NCBI RefSeq assembly: GCF_004210375.1
Contig: NC_134830.1
Span: 169,267,874 to 169,331,873, forward strand
DNA: 64,000 nt
Source: Tachypleus tridentatus
Taxonomy: Eukaryota > Arthropoda > Merostomata > Xiphosura > Limulidae
Direction: 5' to 3'
Shown: piece after piece, positions 1 to 13,406 of the stretch
Position numbering within the stretch: position 1 is the first letter of the stretch
Layout of the letters: the number at the start of each line of letters is the position of its first letter
Translations under genes and position numbers: made by a program
Notes under the pieces: model-generated
Databases searched by the model: none
What the model was told of the DNA's origin: nothing
Seen by the model: only the letters and a program-made list of their open reading frames with translations

Positions 1-20
1 TGAATCATACAGAAACTTAC

Positions 21-3000
21 TTTCCTTTTTTGAAGAAATGTTTTCCAAGAAGGCCTATAAGGCAGTTCATAATTTTCTTATCAGCCAAAAAAACATTGAA
101 ACCATCAGCTAGATGTCGTTTAGCTTCATGGGGTTTAAATTCTGTACGTAATTGTCTTAATGGAATAACCTAAAATGTTAACAACACATGATGTAAAACA
201 TGATATTTCAATGACTTTAACCACAATCATAAGCTTCAAGAAATATGACATACTTTCTTCCAGAAACTGTTAAATATCTAAATCCAGATGTGTAATATGT
301 TCTAAGGATACCATTAAGTTTCATCTCAAATTTCTCAAATGAAACCTATTAGCATATTGCATGAAAATGTCTTAACCTTCTATTGGCTGAGGTGTTTTAC
401 CAATCACATCATTAATTTTGTTTGTTTTTTTATGTGGAAACTAAAGTGATGTGCTTAAAAAAAAATAAATTTTTGAAAGAATATAGCTTTATTCAAGTAG
501 ATAAACATCATTAACAACACAATTTCAACAACTGCATAAATGCATGCAGCTCATTACAGAACCATCTCGGGCACTGGACACTGAGAAAGATACTTTTTCT
601 TACCAATGAAAATATTATAGTTTGTATAATACCACCATTCAAACTTGGTATAAAGATTACATTATAAAACAATTAAAGATTATTGGAAATTTAAAAGAAT
701 TCAGCTACATTAATTATAAACTTTCTTACAACCAACCTCAGATATACAGTTGATCCCTTTTTCTGCTAATAAATCCTTATAGTGTTGAATTGTTGGTTCT
801 ATGTCAGCCTTAATATTCCACCTGTTTAGGTCTCCAGTAAACAAACACACACTAGTGTCTTCAGTCATCAAAGTATGTGGTAACGGTCTGAATAAAATAT
901 AATTTTATATGTGATATCACTTTCAACTAATTTCTGCATCTAAACTTGAACAAAGTCTAGCACTAAAAAAAACAAGTTGTTAACAATCATGTTTTCAAAT
1001 TTAATGAAAGACAAACTTTTGTCTCCAGATTTTTGTACGCAAGTTTTCTTATCATTAAGGTTTTGTCTTCCTCCAGCAATATTTTGTTACAGTTAAATCC
1101 TTTGAGATTTAAATAACTGATACTTGAAATCATCCATACTAGATGGAATTCTATAAATACAGAACTGAGAGAAAACAAGACAAGTGTGTGTTTCACAAAT
1201 ATGTCACTGATTATAACCACGGCTTTACTGGCAAAACAATGATCATAATAAATGACATTCATGAAACATACAACTATCTTGTTTCTCCCCAATTCTTTGA
1301 GATTTAATTTTTCAGTATATACACACCAATATAATATGCACTGTTTAAAAAAGGTTAATCCTACTTAATACAGGTCACATCTCCAATGACTTCCAGTATG
1401 AGTAGCAGTAAGTGAAGTCTTTACTAAAATCATTACCCCTTATATTTGAGCCACAGAACAACTTAATATGATATGTCACTGGACCATAATGAAACCATCT
1501 AATTTTAAATTTGACCTTGATTCTTCCCTTTTACTTTTATACACTCACACACATTTCTGGGATGTTTTCTAATATAGGTAATAAATAACTGCAATTACAA
1601 AACCAGGCTTTCCTGATTTTGAAATGTCTAAAAACACATTGTTACATTTTACAAATATAGTTCTTGTTAAAACAAACAGGAATTCAAAATAAACTTCATA
1701 TTTAAAACCAAAGTATGTTTTTACTGATATGACAAATGAAGTAGTACTTGTATGTATAAGTTTATTTTGATAAAGAAGTGGTTTAAACATAAATAAAATA
1801 AATAAAAACAACTAAGTGAACACCAATCCTAGTGCAGCATTAAAACAACTATCCATCTTCTAAAATTCTCTCAATGTCAAAAACACCACTCACATTAAGG
1901 GTACCCAATGGAAAAAATAAGATATTCTTATCTTTAAAGAAAGAAAGTATATATGGCACAATTAGGTATATTCCTTATTTTTGGTAGCTGGCTTTGATCA
2001 GAAGTTAATATTAACTATTATTTACTAACTTGACGTGTTCATGATTAACAAAATACAGATATGATACAGGTTTTTTTGCCACAAGTCATAACACATGTAT
2101 ATATTAAATGTGGGTGAATCAAAGCTAAAAATCTAGCAAAATAAAAACAAAAATATTTATAGAACAATATTTTCACAAATCACTCAGGTATATTATAAGT
2201 GTAAATGGTCAAGACAATAAATTTAAACAAAAGTTAATTACAAAATATAAAAAGAAGAAATCAAACACAAGTAATGAAAAACAAACATGGTTGTGTCTAT
2301 ATTATGTAAAAACTACACTGACAAACACAATATTATTTATAAAATACAATATGATAACTGCCACGACTTCTATATTGGAGAAACAAGGAAAAAAATGGAA
2401 ACCACATTCACAGAACACAAAAAGTCACCTTCACACATTTTTGAACACTGCAAGTCAAATAAACACAACATAACCATAGAAAACACCCAAATACTAAATG
2501 AAGAAGCAAACATAAACAAATGGAAAATTTAAGAAACCTTACTTATTCAACAACTCAAGCCCAAAATAAACCAATACAAAGAAACACCTTTATTCCTATA
2601 TTAATAAATATAATCCAACATCTAAGCACGCCCTCTACATTCCTACACTCAATTACACAACCGCCTTCAAATGTGGTCAGCTATCAGTCAGTTACCTCCT
2701 TATTTCTTTGTGAACCTGACGATGACCAAAGAAGGTCAAAATGTTGTTCGCTCCTCTATATAGTGCTTTCTCTACCCATACCATATATAAACTAATTAAC
2801 TGTGTGATCTTTCTTGTTTTCCTGTTTTTGTTTCATTTTAGAAATTTATAGAAAAAGTAATATCATAATCCTAGGGTATATTTATTGCCCAGAAATTGCT
2901 GTAAAGCACAAATTTGTAGTTAATAATTTAGAACATTAATTTTGATTATTTTTGTGCAGCATGACATTAATCAGTTTAACTGAACAATCTTGAATTAATT

Positions 3001-6000
3001 GAAAATAACAAGACATCACAATGGCAATAACTTGAACAGTTAAAATAATCAAAAACAGTAGTAACCAGAAATAATAATACTATTTAGTCAATAATTTTCA
3101 TCACACTAATCGACTTGCATTTAATTTTGATTAATCAATTATTTCACACTACAAAAACACCCAATTTTGTTTGGGTTATTAAGTTAATGTATTCCAGATA
3201 AATGTCAGCGTGTTTATCCTTAACTCATGTTAGCATAAAAGTTTAACCCAAATACTTTTGTCACTAAGCAACATGACATCGTTTCCAAAATGCATTTGCT
3301 GTTCTCAACCTAAGATCTACAAAAGTAATACTGAGGCATTCGTGAACTCTTTTCTTTAATTAAATACTGCATACAAAGACATAAAATAACAACACGTAAA
3401 AAATAAACTATTTCGTAATTATCACAATTTTTCTGGCTCCTCTACATATGCGAGAAAACCCATTAAAAATTCACCTAGCTTATCAATGTTTTCTCAAGGA
3501 GAAAAAATTAGGATTACAGTATCAATAAAGCAATGCCAACCATCTCATCAAATAAGTAATTTTTCAATACTGCTGTTCTTTCAATTGCACATTCAGTAAA
3601 ATGTATCTTTTATTTAATAGCAAAAAATGGGAAAACAAGTTGACTATTAATTAATAAAATAGGATCTTCTAAAAACAACAAAAAATGATAATAAAAGAGG
3701 TCCTTGGGGGTGAAAAGATTGGGAACCTCTGTATTATAAATTGTTATATTGGGAATAACTTCTTTTCCATGTGCTTTTTCCCTAGCTTGCCTTATTAAAA
3801 ACATGTGCACACACATGGATATAAAATGTCAGGTGTCTAGGTTCTTTCTTCTTTGAACAATGGTGGTCACACACAACAGGCACTCAAAGTGTGTGCACTT
3901 TTCACCATATTGATTGATTTATTTGTAGTATTCATTAAATTGATTACTTTACATTACACTATTTAATGTAACCAATCATAATAAGTGATTGATTATATCA
4001 ATCAATCATCAAGCTATGGAGTTCAACATTGATGTGAAACTTTAATGTATCACCCCAATTCAGAAATGCCTTCAGTTCTATCTTTTGAACTTGAGGTTTT
4101 AAAAACAAAAACTATTTTCATTACAAATTTGATTTTTTTTCAATACCCATCATTATAAATCAATATTTATATACAGGATGGTCCAAACATAACAGTATTC
4201 TAGAAAATGTGCAAAATAAATAACTTCCTATTCTAACAGTTATACTAACAATAGACTGTACACAAAACTGTACACAAATAAAAATGGAATTAGATCAGAA
4301 TAATTTACTTCATTATGAGAATTTATGTTGCATCTATTTCTATACTGACTGTGAAAACATTACCTTTTTATGATGCATCTAAAATCATACATCTAAGTGG
4401 TTCCCATATACACAAGTATGCGAGTGTGAATTCACAGCTGCAAATATGTTTTATATAAAGAAAATACTGAGTATTGTACACTAAAAAACAAATGGAAAAT
4501 GTCAACAGTGTAAATACACGTTGAATTTGCACAATTTATTTCAAAGTAATCATACTCCCACTAATCACGAACTGTCTTTAAAAACATTGCAATGATTGCT
4601 GAACCTGTTCTTGCTAGTTGGTAGTGACCAGCAAGTAGTGTTAAAGCCAAAAACAGGGTGTTAATTCAAAGTGACTGGACCAACAAGGATCAAGCACATC
4701 AAATGACAGCTCTCTTCATACTTTACTTTGGATCTAGAAGCATTTATTATTTGCAAACAAAAACTTTAAAACTATTTAAAATTATTTTTAAATCACTGAA
4801 TTTGTAAAAACAAAGCCATACAAAAAAACTTTGTGGTGAAGATTAGTTAAATGCTTAAATCAATACTTAGATATGTCTACCCAAAACAAACCAACATGTA
4901 AAAAATAATGAATAAGAAATATAAATAGACTACATACTGGCTTGGCAACAAGTTGCTTTATGTCATATTATAGAGCATAAACAGAAAATATGTTGTTCTG
5001 AAAACAGTTTACTATACATCATATAATTGGGTGTGGCAACAAATAATGTATCAATTACATAATGATTTGACATAGAACAGAGAAAGGTTATTACTGATAC
5101 ATACCTGTCAATCATGGTAATTCAAGTTTACAACCAATGAGAAAAAACATATTTTTTAACAAGTACACAAGTATGCTCATACATCATTATTAAACTTTAG
5201 CTATTGACAATTTATATTTAGCAATATAATATGAGTTCATATTTATGAGTTAGAACCTGAAGGGCTTTATTGGGACTACATTTTATCTTGCCCTGACACA
5301 GGTGTCACAGTATCAGGTTACCAGGTAAAGCAATAATTTGATATCAATCTCTGCCACTTTATTAATATTGTTCCAAGGGAAAGGATGATTAACGGGTACA
5401 ATTTTTAATTTCTTTTCACTAAATATTAACTACATAAATGAACTTGCAGTATAAATTATTAATTTGTGACTAGCTTAATCAAATGGTGTACAATTTTATT
5501 TTCATTATCTAAAAAGTCACCAAAACCCCTAATACAACCTTTAAGCAATGTTATGAATGCTTCTCAAAATCTTTAACTTCTAGTAATGGGTCAAATAGTT
5601 GTCAACTACAATAATCTCAAATTCTCAGATCACAACAGCTAACTTTAAATACTCTCCAAATAAGCTATATATCAAATTATAACTGACAAGTATATAAGCC
5701 ATGTATCAAATTACTGAAAATTCAGGACCCATATATCAAATTATAATTGAGAAAGACTATATATTACTTTTAATATTAATAGGTCATCATCATAATTATA
5801 GTGATATTATTAGATAAAACTTAAGACTGCATTGTTTATTTTATCAAATATTTTTTCATCAAACTTTAAGCATGACAAGGTATACAGCATAATGCATTAT
5901 TTGTATACCATTACACTGTTCTTGGCTTCAGTGGTTGAAGTTATAAAAATACATACAAAAAGATAAAACAAGCCTTATAATAATATCCCACTGATTTTAA

Positions 6001-7160
6001 ATAATTTAAATCTATCAAAAAAGTAAACAAAAATATTTATTTAAAAAACTCACATTCTTATCATTTTCACAAATTTTTGGTTTGGCAACTTCTTCAAGGA
6101 AATTTGAAGGTGAACAATTTTATTACATTTGTCTTCAAAAAGTTGCTTTTTCGTTTTCTTGTTTTCATTTTTCTCTTCCCATATTTTGCTCAATTCTCTT
6201 AAAGCTGATATAGCTTCATGGATCTATTTATTATATAGAAAAATAAATTTATTTCAACAGTAATTGGATTATACAAGATGAAAGATGTGGTTACACAACT
6301 CATCAAAGAATAAACATTTTAATCAAAAATTATTTCAGCAATTACCCTTTGTCAGATCTACACAGTGACTTGTACTTATGGAGCAGTTGCTTGATGTGTT
6401 ACTGATCAAACTGTTTCTACTCTTGCAATTTTTCTAACATTATCTTTCATCTCTATTTATGATGTATATTTTTTGTACAGTTTTACAGTTACATGATATT
6501 TATAACCTAACTGCTAGAACAACAATCTCATTACTACGTACAACTTTTAACGTGAAGATTTTCTCAAATTTCCATGTTATGTGACATGGAAAAAAAATAC
6601 ATAATAGTATTTTATATAAGCTCCCACCATCCTAAACTTTGAAGATTTGACAACGGAGCTAAGACAGTAACGACATTGTTATGTATTGTTCCGAGAAATT
6701 AAGAGTGAAATTATGTGACAACATGTGAACAAACACTACTGTATTTACTATTTCCAGTGTTGATGAAGCCTTTTGTTTTATATCAACAGTTGGATAACGA
6801 CACTGTGCATGAACAATGACTGTTATTCGTATAAAAAAGATAAGGCTGGAAAAATAAATTTCGTGTCAATAGACTTCACCCTTAAGTTAAGGGTAAATAT
6901 AAATAACTTTAATTATTGATGTACTGTAGTCTATAATACAGAAAAATATACTGCAGAATTATCACTATCTAACTTGATTACGCCAAGTTTTTCACCTCGT
7001 GACAACAAAAAGTTAATGTATTTTTCACTTATTCACGGAAACAAATCAAATATTAATTAGTAATATCTTCAATATGTTCTCATTATCATAAAAGACAGAA
7101 CTAAAATAAAACAAGAATTACCTTTTTTTCCTCTACAAAATTACAATCTTCTACCGCCAT
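21..7160 (-). CDS. RSL1D1: RSL1D1-like ribosomal L1 domain protein, 5' four exons (partial)
   Basis: Coding exons read on the minus strand are 7122-7160, 6054-6223, 737-887 and 21-169. They join in frame with GT-AG sites at every junction and give about 169 residues before the gene leaves the window. The start is the ATG at 7160 (MAVEDCNFVEEKK). A lysine-rich helix follows in exon 2. Exon 3 has PLPHTL and VCLFTGD, and exon 4 has VIPLRQLRTEF and FNVFLADKKIM, which match the first half of the ribosomal L1 fold of RSL1D1 (cellular senescence-inhibited gene protein). The family is nucleolar and acts in ribosome biogenesis and growth control; that role is taken from the family. The C-terminal half, including the usual basic tail, lies left of the window. 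Intron 2 is about 5.2 kb and holds a Penelope-like fragment. I see no breaks in the coding part. Confidence 0.9.
2280..2815 (+). mobile_element. Penelope-like retroelement fragment (GIY-YIG end)
   Basis: A short open stretch from 2287 has the layout of a GIY-YIG endonuclease domain as found at the C-terminus of Penelope-like elements: IIYKIQ, then a Cys, then YIGETRKK and an EHKKSPSH stretch. The DNA after it resembles, in its last 60 bases, the end of a minus-strand fragment near 33.4 kb. It is a broken, 5'-truncated, old copy lying in intron 2 of the minus-strand RSL1D1 gene, in opposite orientation to it. The family call rests on motif recall only. Confidence 0.55.
2816..6053. other. RSL1D1 intron 2 remainder, nothing recognised
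   Basis: AT-rich intronic DNA without long open frames or repeats that I can name. Short open frames here lack any recognisable domain. The stretch 170-736 (intron 3) and 888-2279 are likewise plain intron. Confidence 0.5.
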
Positions 7161-7843
7161 GTTAATACAATTAAAAGCACGCGTGCAGCATCAGTGTCAC
7201 ATAGTGACCCAATAAGTTAAAATAAAATGTTTCAAACAAATATAAAAAAAAAATGTACGTTTTTTTATACTTATGTTTACAATACAGGGCATAATTTTGA
7301 AATGTTGTATTGTTGTTAATCATTTTGAGTTCATTTTTTCTTTGATTTTATAATATGATAATGGTTTCTTTTAGGTTTAATATATTTTCTTTCACCTTTT
7401 ATGATGTTATAAAAACACATAGGTTCAAGAAGTCTTAATATAAATGATTTAAATCCGTATATAATGATTTAATTCTTTTCAGACATCTTTACTTATTATT
7501 AAAGGTTTATTTTCATTATCATGAATCTTTCTAATGCAAAAGGCTACATTTTAAGCTGTATCTTATTTTCTTATTAATAAATTTATGATATATTACTGTG
7601 TGATTTTCTTTTGAATTTGATATATACATGTATGTATATAACTGCTATGAAAGCGTTCCTTCTTAGTGATTTCGCGTTGTGTTAACGATAAAGGGATATC
7701 ACATTAATTTTGGAACATGATTGTTCATAAAATAGTCATCGTCAAGTTTTACTGCTAGGTACAAAGTATCTTGGTTCAATTCAACATATTCCTGAATTTA
7801 TACTATTCAGCCCACCAGGTAGTTCTCATAAACTTGGATATTT
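7161..7843. promoter_or_regulatory. RSL1D1 upstream region, probable promoter
   Basis: The stretch just right of the RSL1D1 start codon must hold its 5' UTR and core promoter. Apart from a small GC-richer patch near 7175-7200 it is very AT-rich. I see no clear TATA box or initiator that I would assign. Confidence 0.3.
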
Positions 7844-8123
7844 GGCCTGGCATGGCTCAGCGCGTAAAGCGTGCGACTCGTAATCCGAGGGTCGCGGGTT
7901 CGCGCCCGCGTCGCGCTAAACATGCTCGCCCTCCCAGCCGTGGGGGCGTTATAATGTGACGGTCAATCCCACTATTCTTTGGTAAAAGAGTAGCCCAAGA
8001 GTTGGCGGTGGGTGGTGATGACTAGCTGCCTTCCCTCTAGTCTTACACTGCTAAATTAGGGACGGCTAGCACAGATAGCCCTCGAGTAGCTTTGTGCGAA
8101 ATTCCAAAAAAAACAAAACAAAC
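7844..8123 (+). mobile_element. SINE family A (tRNA-derived), full-length, with target-site duplication
   Basis: The head resembles a tRNA: GGCCTGGCATGG, an anticodon-loop region CTCGTAATC, and a B-box-like GGGTTCGCGCC. The body has TAAAAGAGTAGCCCAAGAG and CTAGTCTTACACTGCTAAA, and the tail is A/C-rich. A perfect 14-bp target-site duplication (AAACTTGGATATTT) flanks it at 7830-7843 and 8124-8137, so this is a recent, complete insertion. The loop suggests descent from a tRNA-Thr(CGT)-type gene (inference). It is the best reference copy of family A in the window. Confidence 0.92.
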
Positions 8124-8523
8124 AAACTTGGATATTTCAGGCTGCTTACTCTGGTACTTTTCAACACGGAACTTCTACTCCCTTTTTCTGTAATAACTAA
8201 ATACATTCTGTATGTACAAAGCTTCGGCAAAAGAACTTTCAAGGCATTTCTGGTTAAAATAAAACACTCCAGATGAAAAACATAGGAAACAAACGCTATA
8301 ATTTAACAATCGCTTTCTTATCTTTTGTTTCAACATATTGTTCTTCGTCTGCCGTAAAACATAAAGTAATATTTTTCCATTGTCCCTTGCAACTCCAAAG
8401 AGTATCCTCAGAGAATATATTCTCAGCATTTTGTTCTTTCAAACTATCTTGCACTTGTAGAGTTGTTGCATATTCTTTTCTTTTTTTTTGAAAATATGAT
8501 GCCAACTTTCTTCACTTATTCAT

Positions 8524-8793
8524 GGCCTGACATGGCCAGGTGGATAAGACACTCGACTCGTAATCCGACTGTCGCGGGCTCGAATCTCCGTCGCACCAAA
8601 CATGCTCGCCCTTTCAGCCGTGGGGGCGTATAATGTAATAACCAATACCACTATTCGTTGGTAAAAGAGTAGCCTAAGAGTTGGCGGTTGGTGGTGATGA
8701 CTAGCTGCTTTCCATCTAGTCTTACAGAGCGAAATTAGGGACAGTCTGCACAGATAAACCTCATATAGCTTTGCACGAATTTCAAAACAAACC
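8524..8793 (+). mobile_element. SINE family A copy
   Basis: Same layout as the copy at 7844 (tRNA-like head GGCCTGACATGG, body with AAAAGAGTAGCCTAAGAG, tail ending GCACGAATTTCAAAACAAAC). A short direct repeat TTATTCAT lies on both sides (about 8516-8523 and 8796-8803). It is a few percent diverged from the first copy. Confidence 0.88.
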
Positions 8794-9127
8794 ATTTATT
8801 CATAAAAAAAACTTACTTATGTTCACTCACCAGGGCGTTAGTAATATCTTTAAATAGTTATCGTTTCATGAGAATATCTTCATCAAAATTTTCAGCAGAT
8901 CGTTTAGAAACATTATTCACTAGTTTATAGTAAAGTTATAAGCATTTCAATGCATGAAATTTTTATTATTGTTCAACTAATTATATATAAGCTAAATCGT
9001 AAAAAAATAAAATAGTAAAAATAGATTTAGTTTTAAACACATCCATTACATGAGAAATATTTTAAAATGTGTTTATTTAACTGTCGTCTGTGTTCCCAAC
9101 CTGGACCACTGTCTATCTCATGTTAAT

Positions 9128-9250
9128 GATAGACGGTGGAACATCGGTAAGTTTAGAGACTTATGATGCTACAAACAGGGGTTCGATTCCCTGTGGTAGA
9201 CATGAATGCTAACTTGATGTGACATTGCGCTAAAATAAACAAATAAATGT
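9128..9250 (+). mobile_element. SINE family B (second tRNA-derived family)
   Basis: A shorter element of about 115 bp: GGTGGAACATCGGTAAGTTT, then ACTTATGATGC, then a B-box-like GGGGTTCGATTCCC, then a body ending in ATGTGACATTGCGCTA and an A/T tail. The same plan recurs at 9408, 11826, 39078, 49808 and 59280. The loop CTTATAA seen in other copies suggests a tRNA-Ile(TAT)-like origin (inference). Confidence 0.75.
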
Positions 9251-9407
9251 CATATTAAATAATATTATCGCAGTGTATGTTTGAGAGAAGTTCTCAACTA
9301 GTGTTATTTATAATAAACTGAGTTTAAATATCCAAAACATCATTTCTTTTTTTTTTTCAAAATTAATGAAGTTCTCGATTTCTATTAAACATAATGCAGA
9401 AAACTTT

Positions 9408-9524
9408 TGTGTGTTTTTCTTACAGAAAAGGCACATCGGGCTATCTGCTGTGTCCACTGAGGGGAATAGAACCCCCTGATTTTAGCATTATAAATCCAAA
9501 GACTGACTGCAGTCCTACCGGAAG
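9408..9524 (-). mobile_element. SINE family B copy, minus strand
   Basis: Reverse complement of the family B plan: it reads from a TTTCTTACAGAAAAGGC tail through GGCTATCTGCTG to ACTGAGGGGAATAGAACCCC (B-box region) and ATTATAAATCC. The open frames crossing here on both strands are not genes. Confidence 0.78.
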
Positions 9525-9669
9525 ACATCAGAATAGCTATTCTGTTTGTTGTGTGTATGCGTTTTTCAGGATTTTGCTTTATAAACATGATTCTTTTTTG
9601 TTGTTAAGTTTTGTTTCTGTTAATTTTCGTTTGAATTTTATGTGTTGTTTTTGTGGTTAATTCCTGTTT

Positions 9670-11280
9670 TATATCAGTTATAAATATTTGATAAATTTTA
9701 CAACTATTTTTTCATATTGTAATTGTGATGTTAATTTTATACAGGTTAATTAATCACGGATTACTTTCTAGGCCATTTTGCTGTTTGTTTGTCTAATTTT
9801 TGTCGACTTCACGACGTTTATGATTAGTCGCAGTCCGATTTTTTGGGTACCATTTTATGAATTTATTTTATATTATTGTGATGACAGCTTTCGGAGGTTT
9901 AAATTTTGTTGTTTGATGACATAGAATTTGTCCGAGCGCAAACAAACCGAAGCTGTGTTTAGGCGTAGTTAGTGTTGTTGCCACGTCAGTAATAGGTTTA
10001 TTATATATATATTTATACTTAATTTTAGGCGTATGCCATGTTCTATTCTATTTATCTTCAGGTCGTATCAGTACTTAAGTTATAAACTGAAAGTATGTGT
10101 ACTGTTATCGGTACAGAAATTAATTCATACTATAGTATAAGTGTAAGTAATACTGTATTATATTTATATATGAGACTGACGTTTTAAAACTAGTTTACAA
10201 AACTGAGTTTCAATTAAACTTTTTGACAAGTTATGAGACAAACTACACTGTATTATTTCTTAAATATCAGAATTAGTTATTTTTCATTTTTTATTTCAGT
10301 CAGAAGAGAATGTAGTGATAAAATAGTTTAATACATTATTTATTATTAAATGTTGCTGTCGTTATGCTTAGTGTTGTCAATGATCTAGATTGGGTGTAGA
10401 TATTTATTCCCAACCTGTAGTGTGTTAAACGCTCACAAATTGTAAGATACAGTTAATGGAAAGACTAAATTTTACTTGGGAACGAGTATGAACTTTTAAG
10501 AAGGCTAGTTGTGTAAATGTGTAATTTGTTTACAGATAGACGGTGAAATTAAAGGCCAGAAATGATTTTTAGAAAGCTAGGAATTGGCTAGAAGTAACGA
10601 ACTTAATTGTAATGAGCAGTTTATATTAATGGATTTTTTAGCCTTTAGCTTGTGCAGATTAGGATATATAGGAGGGAAGTAAAACAAAAGGGACGTATGG
10701 GGATGGTAATGAAGAACATAAGATTATATTTATAGATGATTCTTTAGTGTGGTAAGTGTATAGGAGAGTCTATGGAGTTAAAGCATATATATAGGGGAGG
10801 CTGAAGCAGGTTTTGCTAAATCCCCTGTTTGTGTTTCCCTAATAGAACAATGCTGTAAAGAAATGATTTCACTAAGAACAAATATGGATGGATGCTACTA
10901 TAGTATTTGGTCTGTGCAGCTACTATCACCATTTTAATGACTCACTAAAACATAATTTCTTGCTAAGTGATTTGTATCTGTTCACATTTTTGTTCAGTAA
11001 ATAATGATCATTTTATAAGTTGTGTTATAAACCAGTATCTGAAAATTAAGTCATAATTTCACTTGTTTTAATTGTTGGAACTTATTTAATTCTGATTACA
11101 TTTGCCCCAAAATATTTTGTAATGGTATTTTGTACTTTTATTTGTTTAAAAATGTTATTTACAATAACTGGTACCATTTGTAAGTAAATAAAAGTTAAAT
11201 GGTAATGATAATATCATTATATTATGATAATACAATATACAATGATAATATAATATCAGTGTAGTCTGCATACTATAGTA
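9670..11280. other. Gene-poor stretch upstream of CANT1
   Basis: About 1.6 kb of AT-rich DNA with no recognisable coding exon or repeat. It may hold an untranslated first exon of the CANT1-like gene, because that gene's coding exon is preceded by an acceptor-like site, but I cannot point to one. Confidence 0.3.
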
Positions 11281-11284
11281 GCAC

Positions 11285-11812
11285 CCACAGATGACTAATC
11301 ACATTGTATCTGCAAGAAGTGCAGTAATACTGTAAACAAATCTAGCACTAATGTTAGCATTTTGTGGGTTAGTCAACAACATGCCCCACATGCAAATGCA
11401 AAATGTAGTTCTGTGGAGGGTTACTTTAATAAAACAGAAACCATTCCTTTTCTTGACCACATCATCAGCAACCTTTCTTCCAGATTTGATGCATATATAA
11501 AGCAAACAACATCAGTTCAGAAATTTGTGCCATCAAAACTTACCAAAAAGAGTTTTTATCTCTGGTATCAGACAGGCTGTAGATTTTTACCTGGAAGATT
11601 TGTCAAGTTCTGCTACTTTTATGAAGATCTGTACCTCTCCAGGACAGCCCTCAGATACTGCTTGACTGCTTCAAAGTAAGCTTAATGTTACTTTGTCACC
11701 AAATTCATGTGAATGTTCAGCATCTGTTCTCTGTAGGTTGAATAATTACCTGAGGAATACACAAACTGAAGAAAGACTGTGTGTTGTAGCTCATATAACT
11801 TGCAGAGCAAGT
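11285..11812 (+). mobile_element. hAT-type transposase relic (C-terminal part)
   Basis: An open stretch at 11362-11679 carries PFLDHIISNLSSRFDAYIK, typical of hAT transposases and their 52 kDa repressor/ZMYM-like relatives. A second frame from 11693 carries SCECSASVLCRLNNYLRNTQ and a following EERL, the hAT dimerisation segment. The two parts are in different frames and the N-terminus and terminal repeats are not visible, so this is a decayed fragment. A family B SINE lies directly after it and has duplicated its last bases. Confidence 0.75.
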
Positions 11813-11825
11813 GATATTGTGAAGT

Positions 11826-11942
11826 TCCCTGCTGATACAACAGTTAGTCTACAGATTTACAGAACTAAAATCAGGGATTCGATTCCCCTTGGTGGACTCA
11901 GCAGATAGCCTGATGTGGCTTTGCTATAAGAAAACACACACA
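11826..11942 (+). mobile_element. SINE family B copy inserted in the hAT relic
   Basis: Family B layout: TTTACAGAACTAAAATC, B-box GGGATTCGATTCCCC, body CTCAGCAGATAGCCTGATG and a TAAGAAAACACACAC tail. A perfect 13-bp direct repeat (GATATTGTGAAGT) at 11813-11825 and 11943-11955 marks the insertion. The target was the hAT relic, so the SINE is the younger of the two. Confidence 0.88.
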
Positions 11943-11955
11943 GATATTGTGAAGT

Positions 11956-13372
11956 ATGCTAGTAGGAGTGATAGTTTTGGTATGTTATAGTGCATATAGG
12001 GGGCCAGTATCATTATATATGGGTAAATACAAGAGATTAATAGAAGCATTTAAAGAACGGTCATAAATGAATTTTGTTAGAGATACTGCCAGAACTTAAT
12101 TGTGGGAATGAAGTTATAATTCTAGGCTTAAGGTAATGTACAATAACAAGTAGACTGACTGCTTAGCCATCTGGGTAACATAAAAAAGATTGTCAGAGTG
12201 GATAATTTATGTGTACATCAAATAGGAACTGACTTGTTTGCAGGGGTTATTAATTCAACTGTGAAGACAGCTTTACATTAAGACTACACAGTAATAATGG
12301 GCCACAATAAAATAAATGAAGAGAAAAAATATAGAGAAAAGTGTATTTTTGGAACAAAATGAGCAAGTAGATTTAATGATGGATCACACTACTGTTGTCA
12401 TGATTGAAGTATAAGAAATAAAATGGACTTTATACCATCATTTGAAATAGAATTTTAATGTATTGAGAATAGCTGAAACTTCATAAATGTAAACAGTCTT
12501 GGTGAAAGGAATATTTTCGAAATACAGATTTATTTTATAGATAAAGTGAAGGAGAGGAATGGATTTGTTTGTTAAATGATAATTTCATTCTGTTAAAAAT
12601 GAGAGTGATAAAACTAATAGCAACGAGGTTGAATCTGTTTAGATTTTTGTTAGCAGTTATAAGGGAAGAAAGCTTCTAGTTGGAATTTATTACAAACTAC
12701 TAGATGAACCAGAAGGGAGTAGGAACTTTGGAGGATGGTTCTTTATCTTATGATTGAGATTACTGGAGTTATAGTTTTTCTTCTATTTTGGCAGTGAATG
12801 TTTAAGCAGTATTCTTCATTCTGAATAATTTTGTGATTGAGTTAAGAAGCTTCAATGGGACATGTTAGTTTTGCTTTCCCTCCTGCAAACTACTGAATGT
12901 GTTCTACACTTGGAATAACTTGAAGATCTAGGACTTTTTTTGATTGTAATGAATTCTGTCATCAAGAGGTAATGGTATATTTGCTGGTTGATAATTAACA
13001 CATGATTATAAATATTCAAACCAGTTGTAAACAATGGACAAAATTTAGGGTTTAAATGCCAAAATCTGGCAAAGCATTGAAAACTAATGGGCTCAAAATT
13101 TATGATAAAAGTAATACAAGTGGTAATTTTTTTTTAAATTTCTTTCCATATTCCTCTTGATCATTGGGCTGGTTAGCTTCCAGTGCATTACCAGCTTTTG
13201 ACATTTAAACAATAACTTTTAAGTATAAAGTGTTCTGTAACTTGGTTCATAAACATATTTGGTAAACAAAATAAAAGGTACAGTGGTCAGTGTACAAGAC
13301 TTATAACTTTTAATGTAGCTTTCATTGATGCAAGTTGGTCTGTTGAATATAATATTTACTTTTATGTCAACA
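11956..13372. other. Intergenic or 5' intron of CANT1, nothing recognised
   Basis: AT-rich DNA with no supported exon. An acceptor-like CAACAG at about 13367-13372 sits just before the CANT1 leader, suggesting that an untranslated exon is spliced in from upstream. Confidence 0.35.
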
Positions 13373-13406
13373 GTTTTGACCAAGGCACCATCAGATCAAA
13401 GTCAAG

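Noticed and set aside
7844-7925. tRNA gene in the SINE heads (also at 8524, 32950, 34150, 57670, 59600)
   Set aside because: The heads have A- and B-box-like parts but run directly into a shared 200-bp body, are flanked by target duplications and recur many times. They are SINEs.
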